From the NCBI GenBank assembly GCA_013397865.1, contig VZTI01005197.1:444948-508947 (forward strand): 64,000 nt of DNA. Direction: 5' to 3'. Numbering within the stretch: position 1 is the first letter of the stretch; each line of letters starts with the position of its first letter. Shown here piece after piece: positions 24,801-36,903 of this stretch. A model generated the notes under the pieces. The model made no database searches and was not told the DNA's origin. It was given only the letters and a program-made list of their open reading frames with translations. The translations under genes and the position numbers were made by a program. Origin of the DNA: Struthidea cinerea (Eukaryota > Chordata > Aves > Passeriformes > Corcoracidae).

Positions 24801-25714
24801 AGTTCACTCAAATATTTTAATCCTCAGTATCTAGGGCAATGAACTTATCCCAAGCAAGCTGGTACCACCTGAAGAAAATGCAGTTCTGGATTTTGAGGAA
24901 AAAGAGCACACTTCCTCCAATGTTTCAGTTTTATCCTTGACAATGCATTAAAAAATAAAGAAAATTAAAGTGAGCCTTTATAGAGAGTTCAGAAAACCAG
25001 CCATTGGTTATTAATCCTCCTTCATAATTGTTTTGATAACAAGAACTCAAGTAACACAACACAGTAGAAGTATAATTCTGGATTTTAGAGTCAACCGGAA
25101 AATTTGGAGGCATGTTTACACTGGTGTTTTCCAGGTCAATATTTTATGGACAATGCTTGATTCTGCTGAGGTTTCTTGGAAAAAAAGTCAAGAAAATCCT
25201 GCCTTGCTTTTTTTAACTTACTTGCTTACTGAATTCCTCAGCAGCGGCATTCCTAAATCTGCAGTCCATGCCAAAGGCTGTCACAGGGTCAGGCTTTCAG
25301 TATCCAATGCTGCACAGGCATCCTGCTAGACCATGCTGGGGTTTCAGTCCCTCTTATGTTCCAGTATATTTAGCTTTCACTACCGATACAGACCTCACTG
25401 AGCATTCAGGCTTAAGGCACAACTGGGACTCTGAACATTTTCACATAAGTGTGTGAAAGGAAATGTGATACACACATCAGTCCAGCAGGCAGAAAAGCAT
25501 ATTCTGTAATGAAAAATAATGAGAGTGTGAAAAAAAAAGACTGTTGTCTTACCTCATGATTTGGTCATAATTTCTTCCAGGCACAGTTAATAATTGCATG
25601 GATTCCTTCTGGAGCAGTAGAGGGCCATGTACCATACTACTGCTTTCTGAGATGACCAGAGCCCAAATAAGCTCCAGAGACACCTCAGCTCTGCCCTAGT
25701 CTTTCTGGCTTGAG
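15887..25714. other. AT-rich unique DNA, no gene recognised
   Basis: Almost 10 kb with no supportable gene. The longest open frame, 18248-18619 (123 codons, plus), has no recognised domain, no coding-like context and no partner exon, so I leave it out. The AT dinucleotide repeat at 16203-16220 is the main simple repeat. The 17440-17660 region, dense in TAATTA-type motifs, is discussed as a finding. No RNA gene or transposon recognised. Confidence 0.5.
16203..16220. repeat. AT dinucleotide microsatellite
   Basis: Nine uninterrupted AT units, flanked by ACATAC-type variants. Confidence 0.9.
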
Positions 25715-25882
25715 AATAAAAAACAAACCAAAAACCAAACCAAAACCCAAACAAACAAAAAAATCCCAGGCAACTAAAAAACACCACCAACAAAACAAAA
25801 CAAAAACCAAAAATCCCCCAAACCACCACCAAAAAAACCCAAAACCAACCAAACAACAACAAAAAAATCCACCACCAAACTA
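25715..25882 (+). repeat. A/C-rich low-complexity tract
   Basis: About 165 bp built almost only of A and C on the plus strand (mixtures of CCAAA, ACAAA, CCACCA and A runs), with a few short breaks. The minus strand reads as a Phe/Trp/Gly/Val-rich open frame (25587-25898) that is purely compositional. No repeat-family body is seen beside it. Confidence 0.88.
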
Positions 25883-28800
25883 AAGCAGGGAGAACCAAAG
25901 TGCACTGAAAAGAAAAATTAACATTACTTCAAATGGCCAGCAAACCAAAATCAAACTTCACTTTCCCATAACTCAGCCTCCCTTGTTACACTCATCTTTT
26001 ATCACTGTTGTGTTCTCTATCAGTTTCTCCTTTACATGCATGATAATGCCTTCCCACATTTTCTTGCTTTCTTCTTTCTTCCCTTGTGCACAGATCATTT
26101 CTCCAAAAACATCACAGTTGCTTCACAGCAGCTTCTCCCATCTGGCCAACTTAATGTTCTCAATCCTCTTAGTTTCAGCTCTCCAGATGAGAATTGTTTT
26201 TCCTAGACACTCAGCTAGACAGTTAGAGGTGTTTCCAACACATGATCCACAAACATACCTTGGTCCAGTGCTGTTCAAAGCTGAAAGGCACACAGGATCC
26301 ATGAGGCAGCCCTTGCATACTCACAAAATGTTGCAGCACTAGCACAGAAAAGCTTCCTTATATGAAAATTTAGGATGCCTAAATTTTATCGAACTTAATA
26401 TTAATATTAAAAGATTATAGAGCATATTTCATATTAAAATGCTCTAACACATTTAATTTAAGTCCCTGAAAACTATCATACTAATGTATCCTTTCTGTTT
26501 TCCTTTTTCTTAGACATCCAATCCCAACTGTTCAGAACATAAAAAATGTACCTAGCAAACTCTGTGGAATGGCTACCAATGGTTTGCCAATGATTGTCTC
26601 TTTCCTGCAAAGATACATGAGTACACGAAATAAAAAGAATAACACTCGAGTAATAGCGAATTTTTCATTCATAGTACTAATTTCTGTCTTCTCCATTCCA
26701 CAAATTTAACTATTCTTCTCATTCAAGGTCTCTTCAAGAAAATAGTTCATCTGCTGATTTCTCTGCCAAGAATGTTTTAAAATTTTGGGTACTGAATTAA
26801 TAAGAGAAATAAACTTATTTTCTTCATGCTACAGAGCTTGGACTTCAGACTAATTGTAAACATTTCTTCCATTTCTTGAACTCATCTACAATGCCCAAAA
26901 TGCATTAGTCCTCTTAAGTATTACACTCTATAAATTCACAACAACAAGGCCAATGTACTCCACAGGTCTTTCTCATGACTTCTTTTCCCATTTTTTCATA
27001 AAACCTTTTACAAACTTCAAGCAATTTTTTTTCTTCTTTCTGGACTTCTTCCAAGTATGAAGGTTTAATGGCTGTGATTTTTTCTTCTGCTGTTTAGGGA
27101 GACTAAGACAAACAGATATGAGAAACTGCAAGGCATATTAATGAAATCAGGCAACCTTAGGCTTCAGACACCACTAGGACTATTTGACAACAGTGCAATT
27201 CTTCTCCCTGTGTACAGCCTATCAGTGTATTTCCTAGCACTGATGGCACAGGAACTCAGATTTTTCAATTAAAGAAAAGAGAATTTCCTATTGTACAAGT
27301 GGATCAGCATTAGCAATACGGGTTCCACAAAACTCAGGAAATATGCTTTGTCTCCAGCATAATACACATTATTCACATCACCACCTAGTTCAGTATTATT
27401 TTACAAAATAATAGCACACTCTTAGAAGTCTTGAGCTCCAAAGATCTACAGAGAAGGAGTATCATACTGTGAATATGCTGAAATGCATTCACTGCTTGAG
27501 AAACAGTCTCTAAGATGATAAAAATAGGACAGCTAGAGCTGTAAGCTTACAGCAGTCTTAAAGGGAAATTCACTGCATTTTTCCATCTCCTGCAGTAATT
27601 TTCATCACTCAGGCTACGAATCCAGTGCACTGCAAAGAGACTTGGTAACTGTCTGGGCACATACAAATAAAATAAGAGAGGAGGAATACACTTTGACTCA
27701 CACCTTTGGCTTGGACGCTTTTCTCTTGGAAACAGTTATGAAAATGTGTCAGGATTTATTAACATAATATCACATATATCCAACATAATAAATACAAGCA
27801 TAAACTATGATAAACTTGAGAATTTTCAGCATTCTGAAACTAAAAGTATGGGAATATCAGCATACAAGAAACTATTTGAAAAAGTATTCTAAGCATATTA
27901 AGAAAAATACTTAACAGCCCATGCCCATTTGATACGCTACAAAGGGGCAATGTGTTGTAATTTGTTTATTGTTGAAATAGCAAAAATAGCCTTAAGATGG
28001 TTTAGCCAGTGAATTTCAAAAAGTTTTAAATTTTAAAATTCAAGGAGGGATGAAGTTGGGAAAAAGACACCATGACAAAAAAGTGACTTTGGAAGGTTAT
28101 GGCTTGCATAATTTGCTTCCTCTCTAGTTACTTTCCTTTGAAAGAATTTTTTTATAATTTAAATTATGCCATTACTCTTAGCTTATGTGCTGATGGATTT
28201 TTAGATTTTGCTTGTTTCTCCTCTGCAAAAGTTTTCAACACCCAAAGTACTTTTGGTAGGGAAGGGGCCTTATTCATAAAATTTGACAGGAATTTTCATA
28301 TACTTTTCAAAATAAAGAGCTGGTCTTGTGCTTTTAGAGAGCATTTCTTTTATTTTCAAGTCTGGAATTTTCATTTAATAGGGTAAGGTTTACAGAAATT
28401 TATCCAGAAATAGTTCCACACAAAAGCTAGAATCGTATGTATGGAATAGAAATAAGAAGACAACATCAAAATAATAAATTTTTAACCAAAGGAACAATAA
28501 AGAAAGGATCATAAACTTCAGCAGATTAAATTTAATAATGTAGTCAGCAAGGGTGAAAAAGGAGTTTGAGGAGCAAGGAGATACAGGGATCAAAACTATT
28601 TGTATATCCTTTTTCTAACACCTCAGAAAAAAAAAAGAGCCTGCCAAAGTGTCTCTAATGCCAATTGGCATTCATGGCATAAAGACAGTACTGGGAAAGG
28701 ACAAGATTATTGTGAAGAAGCAAAGTGAATTCTCTGAATTGGTTCTCTGAGGAAGAAACCATTGAGGTCCCAACTTGGGAATCCTACATAAGAGAGTACA

Positions 28801-31800
28801 CACAGGCCAAGCAGAGGATAGCACACCACCAGAGCCAGACAGCACTCACCAGGGATCTTTAACAGAACTCATCGATGAAATATCAAAATTATCTATGTAC
28901 CATGTGCTATAAATGCAGGTAAATTTATCAATAAAGAAATAAAGACCAGAGAAGAGATGGAGGGGTTGCTTTCCACTAAGCTCACAATTAACCTGAATTT
29001 TGGCGAGGTGCAATTCAGTGACCTTCTCATTTTTGTGGAATCTCATTAAAAATCTTCTTAGGGCTCCTCATACAGCAGAAGTAGCCCATGACAACTTTTC
29101 TTTACAGCAAGCTCCCCTGAACTACTACTCTAGTATTCTCTCTGCTTACTCAGCTCTCCACAACTTTTGTCTCTGGAAAAGCAGCATGAGGGCATCACAG
29201 CTTCTCACTCCTTGCTCCCTGGCTTTTAGTCCTCATCACATTGCTTACTTTGAAGTCACCAACTCCACGCATGCATAAAAACCATACAAGGCTCTTCTGC
29301 AGCAAACATTAATATTGCAGAAAACTAATCTCATGCCCTTTTTATTCCAGTCTTAATAATCTTTCAAAGCTCTGTGTAAAAAGGCATTTTGTTATATTAG
29401 AATTCCCTTATCTCTGTTTTCTTTCAGCTGTCCTCTGTATATACTATGTGCTAGCCAACATTTAAATAATTAACTAAGGATTAATTACTGTATTTTTTCT
29501 TAATTTAGTGGAATGCAATCCTGCTAAAACTACAGGAACAACTTACAAATTAGGAGCCATTTCCCAGTATGGATGGTCATAGTTACCAGATTATATATCA
29601 AAAAAGAATATATACATACATAGCACAAAATGTAGAAAGCATCAGTGTAAAATTATCCTTAATATCATATATCTGTTTTTATGCAATACATTCTCAGAAA
29701 AATTTCTCGTTTTCAGTAGTCTTCTAAGTGTTGAGCATTTTAAGAATTTATGATTATGAATAACGTAATTCTAAAAGGAATATTTTTCATAAGAAGGAAA
29801 TAAAAACCTTTTTTTTTGCTTCTTCAGCACTTATAACAAACTACTCTGACTCAGCAGAGGAAGAAAAAAACAAATCCTAGGATATAAGTGGCCTTTCAAA
29901 TAATTATAGCATCTGCATAGTTGTTACTTTGAGATTTGATAGCAAGGAGATACTCAAGGACAGAGTTATTTGTTGTACATATAATGGCAATGTTAAGCTC
30001 CCCACGTAGAGCAAAGCATCCTGAAAATGCAGGATTATAAATATGAGAAAAAGAAAACAAACAGGGCAAGGTAAATACAAATTTTACATACACACAAATT
30101 ATTAGCCTCTTCTGTCCCACACTTTATAAATATTGCAGAATACTAATGTATTGTCCTTCAGATTCCAGCCTTGTTATTCTCCCAAAGGTCTGACAAAAAA
30201 CATTTTGTTACTTCATAATTTCTTTAGTATTTTTTCCTTTCAGCTGCTCTGCTTATAAGCAGGTCTGGTTGATACACATGTCAAGCCATGCCCTGAACCT
30301 TATCAGGGCAGTCTGTTCTGCCTCCCATTAACAGTCCAGCTATCTATATTTTCAGTATGAAAACGTAAATGGTTTTATTCCAATTTGCACTGTCAGACAA
30401 CAGTCACAGTCCTTGGGAAGGGCTGCCTTTCAGGCATTAATTTAAATTTTGTTAATATAATAAGAAAAACTTTGAGGATTCCTCATTAAAAAAGTCAATA
30501 TACATCCGTAAATCTCATAATTGCTACTTTTAATTACGTATGTATGACTGAGGAAATGTACTGGAAGAATACTCAATTTCGGGTTGCTGTGGAATTTGGT
30601 TCTCATTGGGGGCAGAGGGAGAGGTATTTCGATAATGAGGAAGGACTCACAATATCCATGAAATACACCCATTACATGCATGTTTATAGTCTGTATTTTT
30701 TTCAAATCAGGTCTATATCAGGAAGTAAAATTTAACTAACATCATTCATGATTTTGTACATGTGCTGTTCAGTACAAAATGTTGCCTTCACTGACAGCTG
30801 CTTAGCAAGCACATGGAGTCCATGTCGGAGTCCGTGAAGAGTAGAAAATATACTTCCTAATTTATTGTCTTTAGCTCCACTGAAAGATCTCAAGACAAAT
30901 TAGATTTTCCAATTTCCTTCAGGGAAAGCAGTGACATTTTCTGTTATCCTTTAAGCACTTAGATTATATGAAGAACAGAGAAGTCAATAATCAGTAGGAG
31001 CTATGCCATCCAATATCTAATTACCAGTGCAGTATTTAGAAGTACTACACTACCCTCTTCTCTAAATTTTCCGTGTAATGGCAGATTTTATAGGCTTTTA
31101 AATGTTAGAGGGTTGCCATTAAGAATAAAAGAGCGCTCCCTGAAATTAAATAAAATATTCTGTATTTGAAAGTACTCTCTGAAACACAGATCGAGAACAC
31201 TGAATATCCTCCTGTTTTCTACAGAACTTTCCAATTCTCTTTAAAACATGGTAGCACAACTCTTCCCAAAAATCCTTTCTCTTACTCCTCAGAGCGAAAT
31301 AAGAAAAAAAGCAACAACTCAAACCCAATCAACGAAACTGAAAATCCAACCAAAACCACTGTTCAGAAACATTGGAAAGAGGGGCTGTGTAACATGGCCA
31401 TTAGAACAGCTCCTCAAGCAGTAATAGCAGAGAACTGCACAGACTCAAGAGTTTCATCCAGCACAGGGAATGCATGTTAATTTTACTCCTCCTTTCCTCC
31501 CACTCCAAAATGCCAGGTTAATGGAAACTAAACCAGAAAAATCATGAGCAAAACCAAAATAAGATATCAATAGAAGTTTTGCTTCTCTTGACTGCTTGAA
31601 TACTTTAAAAATATAAACAAGGCTAAAAAGAAGCAATGGTCACATTTTCCTAACACTGTGAAAGATGTTGTTTTTATGATATGCTAAATATATTTAGTAA
31701 ATTTCAGCTTGTAGATTGAAGGTGTTTTCCCTCTTAGACTTGAGACATTATTGCTGGTAATAATAGTATGAAAAGTATCTTGCAGAAGGTAAATCAGGGT

Positions 31801-34800
31801 ACTTGGAGTGGAAAAGGCTGAGATAGAAACATTGGACATGCTTCAAGATTATTTTAAAATGTACTGATATTCTAGTGATCTATTAGAATTATCTTGTAAT
31901 ATTCAATTTTGAAAGCATCACCTTTGCTGTGATTTCTGTGTAATTAGAAAGCTTTAGGAGGCCTAGTAACTAGAGATATAGTCACTCAGTATGAAACATT
32001 TTCCTAAATTCTTACATGAAATATTTCACTGGGCTGCCAAGTAACAAAGTACTACAGCAACATTTATTATTTACATACATACAGTATCTGCAAAAATTTA
32101 ATAAAAAGTAAGAGTAAGTCTTCGTGGTTTCTCAGTAGGGAACTGCAAAAAGTGAAACAATAAGACTCTCTACTTTTCAAATAGCACCCTGAAATACCTA
32201 GCAAATGCTGATTTATTAGTCTTCTGAACACTGTAAGGAAAGTTACATTCTAAATAACAAGTGAAAATGTTTTTCACATTCTAGGGTGTAAATGGAACTG
32301 CCTCTGGGCTGGATAAGTTTTGGCATTCATTTCAGAGTTCAGCATAGCAGGCAGGACTCAAGAATCACTTGCCTAATTGGTCAAATGGATAGTAACTTCC
32401 TTCCTTCCATTATGATGGTGGTTTTCTTTTTTTTTTTCTTCCTCAGCTTGTACACAGTGTCATATTTGAAGTACAGAAAAATGTTTAAATTGAAGAAGAA
32501 TTTCTAAAGGGACCAAAAAATCTACAGCATCTTCCTTGCGCTAGCAGGGAACATCACACATTCAATAGATGACAACTGCATGAAATTAGTGTTTTGATCT
32601 CCCCAAAATAACCACCAATATTTATGTGTGGTTTTAAGAAACCACTTGCATTATTGCCACTTGTTTACTTGCTTGTCAAAGATAAATTCTGTCATCTTGC
32701 TCTGTAGCAGTGGGCTACAACTATTGGTCTTCACTAGACCATCTGCCTGACATCTCCTCACCGTTGAAAACCATTGCTCAGAAGAATCCTCAGCACAAAG
32801 GCTGCATTCAAGCTACGGCAAAAAATCCAGAGGTTCTAACATCTCCCATCTCCTTCCTTTCTCTTATTACATAGCTCTATAAGGGACAGTGTGTCCAAGA
32901 AAAAAGATAATGAAACATTTCTCTTTCTAATCAGTCCAAGATCTGAAGAGAGTATGAAAATCTTTTTCCAGACCTGTGTGGAACCACAGACAGTCATATT
33001 AATAAAACAAGCCGCCATAGCATCAGGGACTACACATGGTTAAAACATTAATGTGAAGGAGCAATAATTCTTTCTGAGACCACTTAGTGCCATTTACAGC
33101 AGTGTTTAATAAGAAGTGTGTTTTAACCCAACTCAATTTGATTATTCATTAGGAGATGTATTTATATGGTATATTTTTTCCATTTCTAAGTTGTAATTGA
33201 TCATATTATGAATTTTGGTTAGATGCCTAACAAACTGAATGATATAGCTGGCAAGGGGGAATTAGTCTGTTTTTATCTCTGTAAAGCACACATCAGAACA
33301 CAAGAGGAGATCATTTTAGTTTAAGTAATCTGTATGCAGTGCACATCAGCAGCAAGAGCATAGTGCCACAGCCAGTTTGTTGGCTAAGGATTATCAGATT
33401 GCATATCCTGTGTCAGGAAAGGTACCAAATAAATCCTCATGCTGATTAAAGAAATAGACCATCAGACTCAGAATTCTGGTTTCTAGTGGCTGACACTTCC
33501 ACAGAGTCCATCTTAAAGTTGCATGTAGCAGCTTTTTTATCTGCCTGAGCTTGTTTGCATCTCAGAAAGGATAATTCACAGGAGAATGGAAAGCAAAGAG
33601 TGCCGTTCTTTGACAACTACATTTTAGAGCATTTAGCTCATCCTCTAGGTCACACTGCAAACTGCTTAACCTATTTGCACAAAGAGTTATAAACAGAAGC
33701 ATGATAAAATGAAAAGAATAGTGTTCCACAAATGAATTCATGATTTGCATTTTTTATTCTTTAACTGGTATTATTGTAGCTTTGTTATTAGCTACAAATT
33801 CAAAATTTTACTGGGACTACGTGACTTTGGTATTTGTGCAGAAGTCATTAATTGGACTACAATCATAATAATAAAGAAAGATGTTTTATTGCATTCAATT
33901 GATGGTCTGTCAACTAAAGACTGTTGCACTCCTGGCATTCTCGAATTTGCTGGATCTGTTACCACGTTCTACAAAAGCCTGAGTCCAAAACAAGATCCTG
34001 GAAAGGATCTGGATCAGAACACAATCCTTCTAGGCACTAGACAATACATATTTATGTTGGATACGTAGTTTTTTTCTGAATGTACTGAGGGTTGCCCCAG
34101 ATAAACTCCCCTAATACTAAGATAAAGCTTTATCGTGGACCATGCTCTTTCCCTTCATTTCTTGGGAAACCACTGCGCACGCAGAATAGCTGCTTCATGA
34201 AAAAAATATAAATAAATAAATTTTCAAAACACACTAAAATTCCATTTCCATGCATGTGCAGAGAATTCAGATGTAAGAAACACAGATTGCCTTAATCTGA
34301 GGTCTGATACTCAGAAAACGAGGTCAAGAGCATAAGTTTTTTCAGCTTCAGTATATATGAAAGCTACACTGTTTACATTCCTTGTGAGCATTTAACTAGC
34401 ACTTTATTGTTGCTGCTAATGGAGGCGGCTATAACGCAGTCTATGGTTCCAGAATCAAAATAAATTTATTTATTAACTAAATTTTAAACTTTCCTCATCA
34501 GAATCAGCTATTATGACACAAAACATGAGATGTTCAGCTAGCACACGGGTACTCTTTACCCTGGACTTTATCCACAGAACGTGGCAGGGCATGGGAGCAC
34601 ATGAAAGGGAACAGAGTGCATTCACATTTTCCCTTCTTGATTTAAAATTATTTTTCTACTCACATGATCAAAATGTTTAACTATATAGGATGATGTAAAT
34701 TAGAGTGCTTTCCTTGCCCTGCCAAAACAGCAATGCTTATAGGAGTTTATTATTAATAGTTATTGGTAAGAGCAAGAGCAATATCCATTTCAGCACAAGG

Positions 34801-35812
34801 ATAGGAAGGGAATGCAACTAAAGGCACCTGCAGACTATGTTTAAAGATTGCAAATTATATTAATAATTTAGAAGCCGAAGTGAGTTGATGGAGCAGATAT
34901 TAAGAGATTTAAGTTGCATTGTTCTATAAACACTAAAACCCAGTACTTTCCTGGCAAATAACCTATATTCCAGATTTCTGTAACTAGCACCTTTGCAACC
35001 CTCTTCATGTGATACACTTTTTTGAAATCTGGATTTTTTTTCCACTGTGATTTTATACTATCCTCAAATCATTAACATTTCTTCAGTCCTCGACACGAAA
35101 GAAAAATTGAAACTTCAAATCCAAAAAATGTATACATTTTAAAAGGTAGACAACAAGACATTTGGTTCTTTGCCACTATAGCAATTTTCATTGAATGTTT
35201 TCTGATAGAGTGATGATGAGCAGCCCTGTGAGAGGGCCAAGGACAGACAGATGAACAGGCAAAATTCCCTGTCGTGAAGAAATGCTTATCTCTAATGACA
35301 AAGAGAAAGTCATAATGGAAAAAACCTCTCTCCTTATCTTATTGTATTAATAGTTAAAGTAGCACACTTTTGTCATAGTCGTTTAAAGACTTTTTTATAT
35401 CTTATTCTTGTGTTCTTGTCTTCATAGGTTTAAATGACCTTCTGTTTAAAGTTACAGAGCTCTGGTAAAAATAGTCATCAAGTTTTAATAAAATTACTTT
35501 CATTTTCTCTGAAAGTGGTTTAAAAGTTACCTCCTTAAAAGATCTAAAAATATTTCTAAGTAATTATATAGAGTCTCAACAATAAAAATAGCACCTATGA
35601 ACTTTTGCTTAGCTCAGAAATTAAGATCTATTTCTCAGCAGTCAAGAACAAGAAGTGAAACTGCAGTTGCTAGCCAAGTGATTAAAGCAAGTGTGGGAGG
35701 AGGAACTGTATCAATTCACAACCTATAGTCTCCGGTGGTTCAGAGAGACTGAATTTTCAATAATAAAAAACATAACAGTATCATCTTAACTTGCACAAAA
35801 TAATACCATATT
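25883..35812. other. AT-rich unique DNA, no gene recognised
   Basis: About 10 kb. Open frames (60-119 codons) show no domain; the 119-codon frame at 25983-26342 is Ser/Phe/Leu-rich with no family I know. A small inverted repeat at 26418-26446 and a homeodomain-motif-like patch at 33120-33420 are described as findings. No RNA gene or transposon recognised. Confidence 0.5.
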
Positions 35813-36242
35813 CAGCCCGGTTCCATGGGGTCCCACAAGCCCACAGAACCTGGGGCATATTCGGTAATACAGTCAGGTGGCAAAGAGGCAGGAAGGAGAT
35901 TCGCTTATCATCCTGCTGGATGGTTTATTCCATGCTTACAGCCGAACTCCAAAGCAAATCTGAAACCCGATCCCGAGGGCACCCGTTTTACCCGGGACCA
36001 GGGGGAAAGGTGGGATTAGGGAATGGGGACCAATGGGAGAATGCCAGGGGAGTGACGAGGCTTACAGCCCGCCGGGAGATTCAAACCGGGACAGACCATA
36101 CCAAGGAACAAAGCATCCCAGGGGAGTGCTTTGGGTCGCCCCTAAACAAAGGCATGTTCACCGATCCCCACAACAAAATCAATCCCTTCCTTGTTAATCA
36201 AACATTCTCCTATGGTGCAGTACTGAAAAGGAGGGCGTTCTG
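35813..36242 (-). mobile_element. Probable ERV LTR-derived block, minus strand
   Basis: A sharply bounded GC-rich, CpG-containing block inside AT-rich DNA. Read on the minus strand it carries a TATA-like GTAAAACG (complement of 35983-35990) and, about 60 bp later, an AATAAA signal (complement of 35924-35929). It then has TGTGGGCTTGTGGGACCC (complement of about 35828-35845), which resembles a tRNA-Pro primer-binding site (TGGGGGCTCGTCCGGGAT). A possible LTR start, TGTTTGATTAACAAGG, ends at 36204. ATATT occurs just outside both edges (about 35810 and 36243), but TG...CA ends do not coincide with it. The order fits a gamma/ERV1-type LTR. The plus-strand 150-codon frame (35791-36243) spans the whole block and is most likely incidental. 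Confidence 0.5.
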
Positions 36243-36740
36243 ATATATTTTTCCCACAGCACTAAAACTTTCTATTTTAAAGTCTGTTAGAAAGACAGGT
36301 ATCAAAAACCTTTTCTGTCTTCTCCACTGGCCTCGTATTTGTGGTCCATGAAGGAACTTGTTATAACTCTGATTCTCCAGGCTGGCTCCTTTCCTGATAA
36401 AAACTACAGCAGCTGCTTCAACGCTTTTATATTAGTCTTTCTATTCTTACATTGCTAAGAATCAGCTTAATTAAGAAGAACTACAGAAATATTACACATT
36501 TTTATGTGCTAGCCTTTAACAAAAATAGAGCTGTCATTCCTCTACTTCAGTTACTCTCTAATACAGTGCTCAACATTTACTTCTAAATTAATTCAAATTG
36601 CTATTTAATAAATATTCACATTTGGCTAAGATGATATTGGTTCTTAAAGATCTGATTTTAATATTTTTTTTTAATTGTCTATTAATTCCTTTTTTCAGTT
36701 CTCTCAGCCTATCCTCACCAGGTCCATCTATAAAAAAAAC
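36243..36740. other. AT-rich unique DNA, nothing recognised
   Basis: Lies between the LTR-like block and the SINE. No gene or repeat seen. Confidence 0.5.
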
Positions 36741-36903
36741 AGGCCTGACAACATTAGCATGGTCCTGATAACACCAAGGTTGTGGGTTTGATTCACATGG
36801 ATGGAATGTGGATCAAATGTGTGGGCCATTCACAGAGAGCTGGACTCGATGATCCATGTGGATCCTTTCCAGCTCAGAATATTCTGTCATTCTGTTCTGT
36901 GAT
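36741..36903 (+). mobile_element. tRNA-Ile/CR1-tailed SINE (TguSINE1-like)
   Basis: The 5' half reads as a tRNA-Ile(AAU/GAU)-like sequence: TTAGCATGGTCCTGATAACA and CCAAGGTTGTGGGTTTGATT, then after a break GGGCCATTCAC, matching the tRNA order D-arm end, anticodon stem-loop, B box (GGTTTGATTC) and acceptor end. The 3' half reads GAGCTGGACTCGATGATCCA and TGTGGATCCTTTCCAGCTCA, then AATATTCTGTCATTCTGTTC, which is a CR1-type 3' tail. This composite, mobilised by CR1 machinery, is known to me as TguSINE1 from songbirds. About 20 bp (36799-36820) interrupt the B box/T-arm region. The degenerate A box suggests an inactive copy. Boundaries at the 5' end are approximate. Confidence 0.85.

Noticed and set aside
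25587..25898. Minus-strand 103-codon Phe/Trp/Val-rich frame resembling a membrane protein
   Set aside because: Entirely due to the A/C-rich low-complexity tract.
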